Assembly: GCA_023935145.1 (NCBI GenBank) | Contig: CM043698.1 | Location: 21,145,001-21,209,000, forward strand | Reading direction: 5' to 3' | DNA length: 64,000 nucleotides | From: Bretschneidera sinensis | Taxonomy: Eukaryota > Streptophyta > Magnoliopsida > Brassicales > Akaniaceae | Shown here: positions 42,558 to 54,758 of the stretch, piece after piece | Layout: each line of letters opens with the position of its first letter | Position numbering within the stretch: position 1 is the first letter of the stretch | Program-made: the position numbers and the translations under genes | Notes under the pieces: model-generated | The model's database searches: none | What the model saw: only the letters and a program-made list of their open reading frames with translations | Told to the model about the DNA's origin: nothing

Positions 42558-45500
42558 CTACGGAAAGAACCAGACCTTGATGAAGATGGCAAGAGCCATT
42601 TGCAAGCAGAATGCAGCAACCACCATAATTGTAAGATCTTTCCCCTTTATATAAGATCTGAGGTTCAGGGCAACAAAACATGATGAGGCAGTACCAGCAA
42701 GGAGTATGATGATCCACCGCAGGAATTCAAATGGAATAAGTAGCAGAAACTGAAAATTTTCAAAGAGTACGGGTTAATGAGCATAGGAATACTAGATAAC
42801 AAGATATTATTGGACTAGAAAAATTTCAGCAGAAATGAAAAAGGATTCCTCAATTTTCATCCAATTTTCTAAAGGTCATTATCTCTAGGTGCTTACCAAC
42901 CACAAAGATCTATGAAGGTCAAAGCAGATTAACGTCTGTTAACATGCGTATCCAATGTTAAATGCCCAGAATTAATGTTATGGAAAGAGAAAATTAAGAG
43001 CGTTGCTAGCAATAACCATTCCACTCTGATCTAGAATTCCCTTGATCACAAGCAAGAAGCTAGCCATACAAATCCAATAACATACCTTCAAAAGCAATTT
43101 CCCCATAAAAAAGGAAACAAACAAAATTGTTTTTATTTATACTTGAATGATTTACTACAATCAGATTGGAGAGAAAGAAAGAGGGGCAAAAGTTTTTCAA
43201 TCTGAAAAAAAAGAGGGGGCAGATACTTACAGAGCTTGGAATGAAGATGACGAGAGAATATCCCCAGAAGCACCAAAATCTTACAAGATTAGCATTTGAA
43301 CCCAGATACTGAAGCACGAAGTAAAATGCCAGAGGCACCAGAATTGCATAACCGTATATCGAGCATGCTGCCAAATTTACATAGCTGACATCAAAGGTCC
43401 AAGACGTACTGCTGTCAGCGTGTTTTTGCATGAGGTACGTGGCACAATTTCCTAGCGAAGCAAGCACAAATACCAATGTAGTCGAGATCCAGACAAGTCC
43501 GTACCTAACATGTCACAAAATTAAAAACACAAAGTATTAGACATCCATGCAGCAATATCACTGCTGTAACATTCTTGTCATCGCCATATAATCACTAGAT
43601 TCTTAACATGCTTGGTTAATTAAATGCAGAGTTTCCACTAAATTTGTAATCTATATAATCCTCTCTAAATGTCAATTTTCATTCATTTAAAGAACATTCA
43701 GGGCTTATTTTGAAATTTTACGTTCATTTAAAAAAGCTGCACAGAACCGTATTTGTATATTTATACATGGGAATGAGACAAAATAACAGACCACTGATTT
43801 CACTGCATGAAATTTCACGCAGAATAAGAGAACAAAGAAAGAAGAAAGATAATACGTGTTCATTACTATTGGTGACACACGACATAAAATTTACATGAGA
43901 AAAAGAGCGCATTAGGAAGAAAAATAGTTTGTGTTCATTTACAGCCTTCACCTTTGCATTAGAGGAAGAGTGTTGCCAATATATCCTATGTTTGTACTAA
44001 ATAGTTCATGAACAACATAAAATGGACAGTCAACTTCAACCTATAGAGCCCGTAAGGCAACCAAAATAGGATATTTTCTTCATACAATATTGCTGAATGC
44101 TGACTAAATCAACTCCTCCATAAACTTTTCATAGGAAACTACATTTCCTCTTTTGAAAGAAAAATAAAAAGGTAAAAATAAGAAACAATACACAAATTAC
44201 TATATTCAAATTCATTTTCTCCAAGTATCAATGTTTGCTTCTGTAAAACATTCTAAACAAGAAGATTCTACTGTGATACAGTACTTTCTGTTTCACTCTA
44301 TTAATAACCTCGACAAGTCAGAAGTCTGACTTCCTCAATGCCACAGCCATGTGCATACACATACACAAATGAACAATTAGGAAAAGAATCCATGCAATGA
44401 TCTGATAAGAAATACTACTTTCTTAGCTTTCCTTTCAACCAGCCCTTCCTCCCTTTTTTACTGACAAAAACTACTTTTCAAGGTAAAACACATAATATGT
44501 TTGCACTTATTGAAAAACAAAAGAAGTAATGTGCTTGTGATGCAGAGTGGGAAAAGAGTTATGCCCTATTTTATGATTTATGGGATTTTAGGGTATTTGT
44601 GAGATTATTGTGTAAATAAGCTTTTAGGAAATTTTAGATGTTTAGGATTAGTTAGTTTTCTATTATGTTTAGGGTTCTATTATAATTAGGATTAGTGCCT
44701 ATATAAGAGCACTCACATTAAGATTGTAATTCAGACTTGGATTATGGAATTTGAAATTTAGCCTCTCTATTTCTTTGCTTGGTCTATTCTCTCTCTTGTC
44801 TCTCTTCTTCTACCTAATCTATCTTCTCTCGATCTAATCTCCCTGCTTTTCGTTGTTTCTCCCCTTTCAATCAACTTATATCTTCAATTACCTATCCTGC
44901 ATCAAATTGGTATCAAAGTCGAATCTATCCACTCTTTCACAACAAACCCTCACCCTAAACCCATTTCAGATTTTGAGGAGAAAAAAAAAATGAACAGTAA
45001 CAGGGAGAGCAAAAGGTTAGATCCACCCACATCCGCCATCCCCCCAAGCGTACTGCCACCACCATCAGCATTAGGAGGATCCCGCGACCAAAACAATCTA
45101 ATTTCGGCCAGCGCCACCGAAAACCCTCACCACTGGAATCTGACCGCACCTTCCAGTGCGGAATTTGCCGATCTATCCATCCATGCTCACCACTCGCCGA
45201 GAATTTGCATGAAAACGACCAAAATTCATAAAACTCACCGCAACCACCACCGTTGTCAATCTCCTTCTCCGGTGGTTTCCTTAGATTGCCTCGAGCAGGC
45301 GACCAAAACCCTTAAATCCCATCTTGTCCCGCCGCGTGGATCATCTTTTGCTTTATTGTAATAAAAAAAAACAAAGAAAAAAAACATAAGAAAAAAAAAG
45401 GGAAAAAAACAACGGAAAAAAAAAGGCAAGTAGAAAAAAAAACAATTGGAATCACTTGTGAGGAATAAGAAAGTTGAGTTAAGTTCTCTTGGTTACAGTT

Positions 45501-48500
45501 CATCATGTACTATATCCAATTACAGAAGATGTGCTCTATTAGGTTTTTGACCTGTTTGGCTATATGAAAAAATTAGTATTTTCTCAAATTCAAAGGATTT
45601 TCAAGCGCTTGTGCAATATAGTTTGCTTCAAGATGCTGTTTGTGCTAAAATCGAGATTGATGAACGTTGTATCTATGATAAATGTTGTCAACTGGAGATC
45701 GAGTATTCCAACTTTGAAACTCGAATCCTCAAGATGCAACAACTCATTGCACGAACAGCACAACTAGTGGAAGCAGCCTTCACCAAAACTTCCACCCATC
45801 AAGTATCCATTCCATACGGGGTTCAATACGAAACTGTATCTCCAGTCCTTGAAGAGCAAGCACCAGTCATTGAAGAAGGATTCCAATCTCAAAAAGAACG
45901 GGATGTATTTCTTGAACCCCTTCAAAGTGAAGATAACCACAGCCAAAGCATAGATGTCGATATGTGTGTGCCCGACTTTCCTTCCATCAATTTTGTTCTA
46001 CCACTTCGGTTTGAAGCTCCTCTTATATCATTCTTATTCCCTATTGAAGACACCACATCTTGAAAATTTCAAGTTTTCACTAGACAACTCCAGCAATCAC
46101 TAGTTTTGATCCTTCATCACTTCAAAACTCGAGGTCGAGTTCTTTGCAAGTGGGGTAGAATAAGAAACGAATTATGTACTATTTTATGATTTATGGGATC
46201 TTAGGGTATTTATGAGATTATTGTGTAAATAAGCTTTTATGAAATTTTAGATTTTAGGATTAGTTTTCTATTATGTTTAGGATTAGTGCCTATATAAGAG
46301 CACTCATATTAGGATTGCAATTCAGACTTGGATTATGGAATTTGAAATTTAGCCCATCTCAGTTTCTTTGCTTGGTCTATTCTCTCTCTTGTCTATCTCT
46401 CTTCTATCTAATCTATTTTCTCTCGGTCTAATCTCCTTGCTTTTCTATTGTTTCTCCTCTTTCTCAATCTGCTTCTCTTTACAATTATATGTCCTGCATC
46501 AGCTTGACACAGAAAAGACAGAGAGAATACAGATGTGGCAATGATTCTGCCTTCTGCATTACTTCCTTAAAAAAATTTCTACTTGACTCAAATCATAAGT
46601 CATGAATCTGATCACTGATTCTGATTTCAAACATGCAAATATGTTTCACATATATCTAACATAAAACACCCATTCTTTAACATTTTCAATCCAACTTTTC
46701 ATCCTGATTGCAACGTCCCAGCTCCATATCCCACTCCATGCCCCAACAAAACGCGCTTATATTCAAGGATGTATATATAATCTCTCCTTAAACAGTTTAC
46801 AAATTCTCATGAAAGATTAGACTGGTTAACAATCTTCCCTTCAAAGAAAAGTTTTCACCAAAAAACCATCTCTATCTCAATATAGTTATAGCAAAGAAAG
46901 GCAAAAACTTTGTAGAACTCACAGATCAGGGTTAGCATCGATCTTGTCGAAAAAATCTCCACCAGCGGGATACAAGGAACTAATCAATCGGTTTAAGACA
47001 ATGTCTGTATCAACATTGAAATATTGTGTATATGATGCGATACTAAATACTCCCTTCCAGTTGTTCGCCAATTGTTCTTCAAATCCTTCTGCATAGATGG
47101 ACAAGAAGCTGTACAATTAAATTATAATAAAAGCCATCGTAAATGAAAGCACTGCAAATGTGTTTTTTTTATAAGTACAAATGTGTATTATCACTGCCAT
47201 GCATCTAATTGTACTAACAGTACATCTGTATTAAATTTAAACAGAAACTCAATGGCTCTAAGTTTCCATGAAATAATTCAACAAGTTGGCTCAAGACTTA
47301 TGGGCTCAGTCAAAATATATACATTTCCCAGCCTCTCCAGAAATAAGTAGGGAAAAATGATTTCATTTTACTTTTTACCATCCATACCATCATATTACCA
47401 AATGCGACGTCAGCCCAATGCTCAATATGACACCTCTCTAGATTTTTTAAATTATTTGAGTATTCATCTGAATTAAAAAAGAAACATCAAGTTTACAAGC
47501 CTTTTGAGAGGGATAAATAGCTTTATGAGGTAGGTAATACAAGTAATCTGGCTCATTTGCTTAATAAACAGGCTTGAACCAAACTGAGCTCAAGTTGCTG
47601 GCAACCAACTCAGCTCATTCAATTGACTAGAAACTATCTACCTTAGGAGTCAAGACACTTACCAACCAAGCAAAGAAAAGAAGGCAAAGCCTACGATACC
47701 AACAAAAGCTCTTGATCCTCCTCTTACCTCTTCCACTCAAAATATATTTAGGGAAAATTATTTCTATTATACAATAAATGCTTAAAAAAGGAGCTAAAAG
47801 CAAAATGTGTGATTCTGATGTTCATAACTTCACTAAGATACAAGTCCCTTGTAATAGCAACAGAACAGATCTGCTGGATCTCCCTTATGGATAACATCTT
47901 TTGGATTTCCTTCACCAACAGAATTACTTTCATTGAGACCTAGAGAAAGCTAGGTCAAAAGAAGATATAACACTTTAATTTCTACAGGTACACCTATTCT
48001 TGATCGACAGAGTTACTCTAAGCAATCACATCCCTCACCTTGAAAGAATTCATACTTAGAATCCCAAGTAAAGGTAAAGAATCCAAGGCCTTAAATATAA
48101 ATGCAACTCTACTCTCTAATGATATTGAGAAAAGCAATAACAGATCCCCTTATAAATGGACAGATAAAGAAAAGGGATGCATTCATCTGAGTTCATCAAT
48201 CAAAACTATCAAAATATGGCTCATGTTACTGAAAACTTTAGTAATCAAACAGCTCTCATATATCCCAATATAAAACAGCTGATATTCATGCAACTTTCCA
48301 GTAACTCTTCCAATTGACTTGGAAGCTTCACAGCTCAACAAGCAATTCTACGAGAAACTACCTTGTGCTTTGTCCAACCGCAGAGCCAACTAGAAGTATT
48401 TACAGTAAAAACTTGTTAACGTAATAAATTTCTATAAAAGGAACAACTTGGTTATAAAAACCAAAGCCCGACATGTAAATGAACATCCTATGTAGTTAAA

Positions 48501-51500
48501 TATATGTTGTGCTTTCCTTCCTCAATCCCCACTGATGTTTCACACAAAACAGAACCTCCTTAGTCAACCACTTCAAGAGGAAACACAAAGATTTTAGGTT
48601 ATATCACCTTGTTATCGTAAATCAGTGGTTAAAAACATAAATTTTTTTTAAAAAAGGGACCAAGAAAACTTCCGATTGATCAAGTCAATAAGCTTAACTA
48701 CACTTTCTCTCTTTTAGAATATATAAATCAAATAATTTCAGACCTCAAAGATGAAAGATTTCAGACCAATTTCTTGTTGCAATGTCCTCTACAAGTGCAT
48801 CACAAAGATTATTGCAAATAGGCTTAAGAAACACCTTCCCCTCTTTGTTAGCCCTTATCAGAGTGCTTTCATTCAAGGGAGAAGAATTGTAGAAAATGTT
48901 ACTCTTGCTCAAGACCTTGTCAAGAACCATCATAGAAGAAACTCCTCTCCAAATGCACTATGAAAAATTGACATTGTGAAAGCTTTTGACTCTGTCCATC
49001 AGAGAACCCTCATCAATATTCTTAAAGCTTTGGGTTTCCTGAGAGATTCATAGAGTGGATCAAAGTCTGTATCCCAACACCTAAGTTCTCCATTGCTTTC
49101 AATGGCACTCTAGTGGGTTATTTTCTTGGTAAGAAGGGTGTAAGGCAAGGGGATCCCCTCTCCCCTTACCTTTTTGTGAATGCTACGGAAGTACAATCCA
49201 AGCTAATAAAGCAGTGGCAGATTGGAAAATTTATTATCATCCTAAATGCCAGGCCATTAGTCTCACTCATTTATGTTTTGCTGATGCCTTAGTGCTTTTC
49301 ACTGATGTAGGTTCCACTTCTTTGCTGGGAGTTTGCTTAAGGATTCTTACATGATGTCAGGACACAAAGTCAACCATTCCAAAAGTGAACTTTTTTGCAG
49401 TGGAGTAACTAAAGAGGAATTGACTCATCTATTAGCCCTTTCTAGTTTCAAAATTGGTTATTTATCCTTAATCTCTGGTAAACTATCAGAAAGGGACTGC
49501 CAGCCTTTGGTGGACAAAATTCTTTCCAGAATACACTCATGGACTGCCAAGTATCTATCCTTTGCTGGTAGATTACAACTAACCACTTCGGTTATTGATA
49601 TCATTGCTAACTATTGGTGTTCAGTGCTTGTTCTTCCAAAGAAGATTATCAACAAAGTTGGGTGTGTGTAATTCATTCCTCTGGAGGTGGAATGCAGATA
49701 ATGCTATGGGAGCTAAAGATAGATGGTCTGATCTCTGTGTTTAGGTCTCAGGAAACTAGGGGACTGGAACAACATTTTTTTTCTGATAAATAAAAAAAAT
49801 GGCTTCTCTTTATCAGACCTTGTTCACTTTCAGTAGCCTGGATAAATGCAAATGTTCTTAAAGGGAGAAGCTCATGGTCTGTGAAGCCTCCCTCAAATTG
49901 CAGTTTGACATGGAGGAAGCTATTGAAGCTCAGATCTATTGCTAAGCCTACAATGAAGTATTACTTAGGTAATGGTGAGAGTATATCTCTTTGGCATGAC
50001 AATTGACATCCTTTAGGGCCATTATTTGATCATTACAGTAAAAGAATTCTCTATAATTCTGACTTACCAGAGCAAGCAAAAGTTGCTTATGTTATCAGAA
50101 ATGGAGTATGGATATGGCCTCCTGCTAGATCAGAAGCACTTTTGGAAATCCAAGATGCTTTGTGTGATGTAATCCCTTGCTCTAGTCAGCATGAAGTGAT
50201 ATGGCTTCCTTCAAAGACTGGCAAATTCGAAATCAAGGCAACTTGGGATTCTTTAAGACCAAGGAAAGCTAAATTTTCTTGGCACAGAGTAATCTGGTTC
50301 ACTAATTCCTAGACATAGTTTCATAAGCTGGCTTGCTATCCTTGATAGACTCTCTACAAAGTCTAGACAACAAAGCTGGGGGCCAGCGGCTTTCTCTGCA
50401 ACGCAGGAAACTAAGGGGCATATTTTCGTTGGTTGTACCTTTTCTAAGGTTATTTGGAAACAAATTCTGCACAAGGCTAACACTGAAGACAACTGTGGGG
50501 AGCTGGCAGGAAGAACTTAACTGGGAAATCAAGTATCTAAAGGGAAAGGCTCCTCAGATCCTTCTCTTAAAGATTTCTTGGAGTGCCTATGTCTACCACA
50601 TATGGAAGGAGAGGAATTCCAGGATTTACACTTCAATCTTTCAAAGCAGTGATCAAGTTTTACGAACTATTGTTAAGGGTGTGAGGGATAGGCTGGTAAG
50701 TGCATCCAATGTAAACTGGAATGATATTGATAGTAGGCTAGCTCAAGTCTGGGGATTAACTACTGCTATCGAATTTTTTCTGTTATTTTCTTTGATTCTT
50801 GTAGCAGTTTTATCTGCTTTTGTATTCAATATTTTTTGATAATTAATATTCACCCTTTATCCAAAAAAATATATAGATCAAATAATTAAAAGCATACCAC
50901 TTGGGCTTCCAAGAGTTTGATAGCCCCGCCCCCGCCCATTGCCTACTCCATAATTTGGTGGGAATATTTGCATATTCGCATCAGGGGCTGCAAATGAGTT
51001 CAAAACAACTGTTACTTTTCATCTTTAAAGATTGCCAGATATTTAATTTAACTGTAACTATAAACAAGAAAACATTCAGTTGCTACATGAAATTCCGAAA
51101 ACAAAACCCCATACCCTCATAGTTTGTAGTTTTCTTTTCTTCATTGATGACAGCCTACAATCCAAAAACAACTATAATAAGAGCACAGATAAGAGAATTA
51201 TATATGTAAATAAGGTTCTGTGACATGCAGTCAAATAAGGAACTATAGTAATTATCTAGCATAAAATTTCATTTTAGTATTTCAACACAAACAATATAAA
51301 TCTAGCCATACGCAGCTATGCCAAAAAAAGATGCTATCGTGGTCGATACAAATGACATTCACAGTAGTACCATATTTTGAACCAAACTTTTAACAGAATG
51401 CAATAAATACATCCCAAAAATATATTAAACCGCTATCTGTATCAACTTTTTATGTGTTTCAACTAGAGAAGGGAAAAGAAGGAAAAAGATATCAAAATTT

Positions 51501-51915
51501 CAAAATTCTGCAATTGCACTTCAACTACCAGTAATCCAAAAGCATGCATATAACAAATGAACGTTTAATCGTCTCCCCAAATTTCTCTAATAGTCAGCTC
51601 CGTCATAACTTGTACAAATAATTAACTTAAATGAAATTAGAGTTCATTTCTTTCACAATTAAACAGCGCCACATTAACCAAATTAAAAAAAGGAAAATCG
51701 AAGTGACTAATCTGACTAGATCAGCGTGTTTAAGATCACGCCCCAAAAAAATCCAGTTGAAGAAAAATCTATAATTAACAATCTCAACATCGTAACATTT
51801 TTACAAATTATATACATATATATGTGTATAAATATAATTAACTGAATAAATCAGGGCTTACAGGTACTGAACCAAGCAAATGGCTGGAAGGGAGATTAGT
51901 GTAAGACTCGTCCAT
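42558..51915 (-). CDS. YIP4: YIP4-type Yip1-domain membrane protein (YIPF1/2 family), complete, 271 aa
   Basis: Yip1-family proteins are multi-pass Golgi/trans-Golgi membrane proteins. In Arabidopsis YIP4a/b work with ECHIDNA in secretory trafficking. Exons: 51915-51862 (MDESYTNLPSSHLLGSVP), 51154-51115, 50987-50898, 47088-46923, 43504-43231 and 42749-42558. They sum to 816 nt, all with GT-AG borders and phase-compatible joins. A soluble, Asn/Gly-rich N-terminus of about 115 residues precedes the Yip1 domain. DLYG at 116-119 and WGY...IP at 197-206 are the family's hallmark positions. Five hydrophobic segments lie at about 120-141, 158-182, 191-214, 218-238 and 248-270. Introns 3 and 4 (3.8 and 3.4 kb) are enlarged by a LINE and an LTR element. 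The assignment to YIP4 rather than another YIPF1/2 relative rests on overall recognition. Confidence 0.9.
44538..44904 (+). repeat. 5' LTR of the non-autonomous element
   Basis: 367 bp ending CCTGCATCA. It contains GCCTATATAAGAGCACTCA (TATA-box context near 44698), followed by a CT-rich stretch (44760-44860). The same features recur in the right copy. Confidence 0.9.
44990..45361 (+). CDS. Unknown open frame 1 of the non-autonomous LTR element, 123 aa
   Basis: ATG at 44990 directly follows an A10 tract, about 85 bp after the LTR. The product is Pro/Ser-rich at the start (PPTSAIPPSV, PPPSALGG), then His-rich (HAHHSP, HRNHHR). No zinc knuckle, gag block or catalytic motif was recognised. It could be a degenerate gag leader or chance. 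An A/G-rich low-complexity tract (45360-45445) follows it. Confidence 0.35.
   Translation: MNSNRESKRLDPPTSAIPPSVLPPPSALGGSRDQNNLISASATENPHHWNLTAPSSAEFADLSIHAHHSPRICMKTTKIHKTHRNHHRCQSPSPVVSLDCLEQATKTLKSHLVPPRGSSFALL
45551..46063 (+). CDS. Unknown open frame 2 of the non-autonomous LTR element, about 170 codons
   Basis: Open from 45551 to the TGA at 46061-46063, with no early ATG in frame. The predicted protein looks ordinary: a Cys-containing, likely helical part (CIYDKCCQLEIEYSNFETR), an acidic middle with several EE pairs, and a hydrophobic end. It resembles no retrotransposon domain I know. Its composition suggests past coding selection, but it is unproven. Confidence 0.35.
   Translation, partial: PVWLYEKISIFSNSKDFQALVQYSLLQDAVCAKIEIDERCIYDKCCQLEIEYSNFETRILKMQQLIARTAQLVEAAFTKTSTHQVSIPYGVQYETVSPVLEEQAPVIEEGFQSQKERDVFLEPLQSEDNHSQSIDVDMCVPDFPSINFVLPLRFEAPLISFLFPIEDTTS
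46145..46501 (+). repeat. 3' LTR of the non-autonomous element
   Basis: Matches the left LTR from ACTATTTTATGATTTATGGG onward to CCTGCATCA, with several small indels. Its first 30 bases are diverged from the left LTR, so the start is approximate. A GGTCGAGTTCTTTGCAAGTGG segment precedes it, with the purine-rich plus-strand primer. Confidence 0.85.
48738..50868 (+). mobile_element. 5'-truncated LINE (non-LTR retrotransposon), decayed, in YIP4 intron 3
   Basis: A 19-bp direct repeat with one mismatch flanks it: 48719-48737 and 50869-50887 (ATATATA-A/G-ATCAAATAATT). The sequence starts inside the RT domain (FRPISCCNVLYK, FIQGRR near 48880), continues with KIDIVKAFDSV (near 48965), GVRQGDPLSPYLF (near 49140) and FADALVLF (near 49278). 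The catalytic second Asp of the usual FADD is Ala. A C-terminal zf-RVT-like region lies near 50270-50480. Many stops and frame changes occur. It ends with a short A-run (50863-50868). Orientation is antisense to YIP4. Confidence 0.92.
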
Positions 51916-52102
51916 GTGGGGAGAGAGATATCAAGCAGAGAGAGGTAGAGAGAAACTTTGATGTTAATCAAAGAGACACTGATTATAATAAAAAGAAATC
52001 AAGAAGAAATGATTTGAGATTCTTCTTGTGAGAGTGAAAACCGGGTTCAAAGATTAGTGCCCAAAAGTTGCTTTTCCGTAGCTTGTAAGCGACACAGATG
52101 AC

Positions 52103-52135
52103 AAGAGAGAGAGAGAAACAGAGAGAGAGAGAGGG
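52103..52135. promoter_or_regulatory. GA/CT repeat in the YIP4 promoter or leader
   Basis: Two (AG)n runs separated by AAACAG lie about 190-220 bp upstream of the YIP4 ATG. On the gene's strand this is a CT-rich tract, common in plant core promoters and 5' UTRs and a possible site for GAGA-binding BBR/BPC factors. Function is inferred. Confidence 0.45.
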
Positions 52136-53780
52136 GACTGCGTCTTGGACCAGTTAAAAACTATACTTAATTTCATTGTGTAGGACCCAAATTTCTCTCA
52201 ACGGTGCGCTAATACACTTTAAACACTGTCAAGAGGGAGCACTATGCCCACGCGCCTTTCAAGCATTTAAGGTACACGTGTTAGTTGCTTTTACACCGAG
52301 ATACACGTGATTGGGATGGACTTGGGCCACGGGATTGATTCCCATGTGGCTCACGAGCCATGAGTGAGTTTCAGATTTTGGGACCATAAGAGTAACAACC
52401 AGGCCTGATGACTAGCCCAGTATAGGTGCTTTGTTTTAGGCAACGTTTTTACATTTTAGTTAGCTCGTGGAATCGTGGTTGTAGTCCTTGTGGACCTTTT
52501 GAACCTTAAATTCTTAGGCCACATATTTGTAAGCCAAATGAATGAAAAAGTGTCCCACATTCATATAAACCAACTTATTGAAAATACAAAATATATTTAT
52601 CCGAAATTAAGCATATATGGAATACCATGCTCTGAAATGCGACCGCAACTAAAAATCGATTTAACTTTTTCATTATTGCACACACCATATTTAACTCTTT
52701 GAGATACATACATAGAAATATTATTCAAGCATATACATCAATTTTTAGCTCATAACGAGAAGTTATTTAATGCTATTTCAAGAATATTGTTCCTTTCTCT
52801 TATACTCATGTGATGTAAATTCATATAAAAATTTATTAAATGAATTTTACATGAATTTGTGAGAGAAAAAAACGATACTCTTAGACTATTTAATAGTTTC
52901 TTTTTGTTAGTAACAATCAACATGATTGTTGACACACATTTAAATAAAAAATTTAATTATTGACACAATTTTAGTTTTAATTAAAATCAAAAGCATTAAC
53001 GTCAAAATTTTACTTGATTGAATGCACAAGCACTAGTGTTCACCAAAACACATATAATAAAAAGTCTAATTAAGAAAAGTATGTCACCTTTCATTTTTTG
53101 TTCCCACAAAATTAAAATCTCAATATACTATTCATCCCTCTTTTTAATTGATATGTGTGGTTTATTGATTGGTTTGTGACCTTTAAACGTTAAATTTGAC
53201 TCAAATTATAGCCCCACTTTTTATACTTGTTTGAGTCTAATGAAGTAGACAACGTTTGAAGAGATTATGCTACAGGGATTGGGCATTTCGTGTTTGATGG
53301 GAGACGCTCTTGGGCTTACAAGGTTTGGTCATTAGTTCAATATGCTCATTTATAAATCCTTGGTTTTCCTAGTAATGCGCGATTTTAATGTGTTGGGAAG
53401 AGTGCACCCTCGATTTGAAGGCTCGATTCCTTTGGATAACTGAGGTAATGAAGGTCTGGGGAATATCCTTTTTTTAAGTAAGAAGGCTCGGATTTGATGG
53501 AGCGTCGAGGCTCTGCTTGACCAAGGAAGGAGCGTGCTCGGCTTACAAGGCTTGGTTTAAGGGGTATTCCCTAGGCTTTAATAGTCCCATAAGAGATTTA
53601 TTTGACTAAATAATTTATCCCAAAAGTCTAAACTATGGTGACCAATGGAGTTTTTTAGCCTAAAATTCTTTTATATTTCCTCTGTTCTATTATATATGTC
53701 ACTCTGTAATATTCACATAATTAAATGATTAATTTTTTTCATTAAAAATTAGTAAAGTAATTAAAAGTTGGTAAATATAG
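52136..53780. other. Intergenic region upstream of YIP4
   Basis: No gene recognised. Two related phrases, GGGCTTACAAGGTTTGG (about 53311) and CGGCTTACAAGGCTTGG (about 53538), mark a small diverged direct repeat. The rest is AT-rich. Confidence 0.5.
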
Positions 53781-54372
53781 TGTTGAAATTTTACCTCTAA
53801 AATCTACGTACTCAAATTTTAGACAACAAACATAACCATAATAATTAAATAGGCAAAAAAAAATAGCAAAAACAACAATAATTAATGTGGTTCGACAACT
53901 TTTTTGCCTACAACCACCAACAAATCTACTATTTTATTAATCTTCAATTACAATTTTAGAAAGAGTAAAGTTGCTAAACTCACCACTTCACAATCTCAAA
54001 GCCTCAATACAACTAAAACTTTCAATCTAGCTCTAGTTGTTAGTGTCTTATCAACTTGACATCCCGAAACTTTAATATACCCTAAACTTTCATCATACCT
54101 TTAGTGATAAATCCTCTGATTTACAATGTATATTGGAATTATGAGTACGCATCAAATCTTTTCTAGGACCCCCTTTATATAGATGATCTTTTCTTAATAC
54201 TACGAGGAAAAGAACAACAATAACATAGTAAACTTCTACTACTATTAGAACAAACAATAATCTAATAGGAAATTACTATTTCTACTAGAACAGGCAACTA
54301 AAAAAATGAAATTAAATGTTTCCTAAACCAATTTGAATTTTTATTTTGAGGATTTGAGCCAAAATCCTAACA
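53781..54372 (-). repeat. 3' LTR of the minus-strand copia derivative
   Basis: 592 bp with TGTTG...CTAACA termini, adjoining the purine-rich primer site. Similar to 56431-57000 over most of its length, with many substitutions, so the insertion is old. Confidence 0.87.
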
Positions 54373-54462
54373 ATCTCCACTTTGGCTCAAATTCTCCACC
54401 TAATCAACAAATCTAACTCTCTTCTTGGTTGGTGCAATCCTTTCTTTTGGTCCTTCCATGTC

Positions 54463-54696
54463 TCATCCGCCTAATTTTCTAAGCAAAACCTTCCCATCTA
54501 ATACATACAAGCCCTTTTTGTTCATAGTAGCCTTCAACACTATATTTGATCTATTAAGAACTTGCATCTCTCCATTACCCACAGTCCATGTGTATCCTAT
54601 TTTATCAAGCTCCCCCAAAGAGATAATATTTGTAGTGAGAGAGGAAGCAAACTTTACATTCTCAAGTGTCTTCACGCTTCTATCATAGAGCTTCAA
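54463..54696 (-). pseudogene. copia pre-integrase fragment
   Basis: Contains the block ISLGELDKIGYTW followed by LKATMNKKGLYVLDG, typical of the copia region between protease and integrase zinc finger. The integrase core that should follow is absent. The frame ends near the PPT-side LTR. Confidence 0.8.
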
Positions 54697-54758
54697 CTTT
54701 AAGCTTCATTCACCATCAATTACTTTGTGTTTTCCACATGCGGTAAAAATTGTGACAT

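Larger units (their letters stand above)
44538..46501 (+). mobile_element. Non-autonomous LTR retrotransposon without gag-pol, in YIP4 intron 4
   Basis: Target duplication GCTTG lies at 44533-44537 and 46502-46506. The element starts TGATGCAG and ends CTGCATCA, a perfect inverted 8-bp terminus. LTRs of about 360 bp (44538-44904, 46145-46501) enclose about 1.24 kb. TGGTATCAAAG (44908) is a tRNA-Met-type primer site, and a purine tract precedes the right LTR. The interior has two unknown open frames and an A-rich tract but no gag, protease, RT or integrase motif. It would need enzymes from another element. Orientation is antisense to YIP4. LTRs differ noticeably, so it is not recent. Confidence 0.9.
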
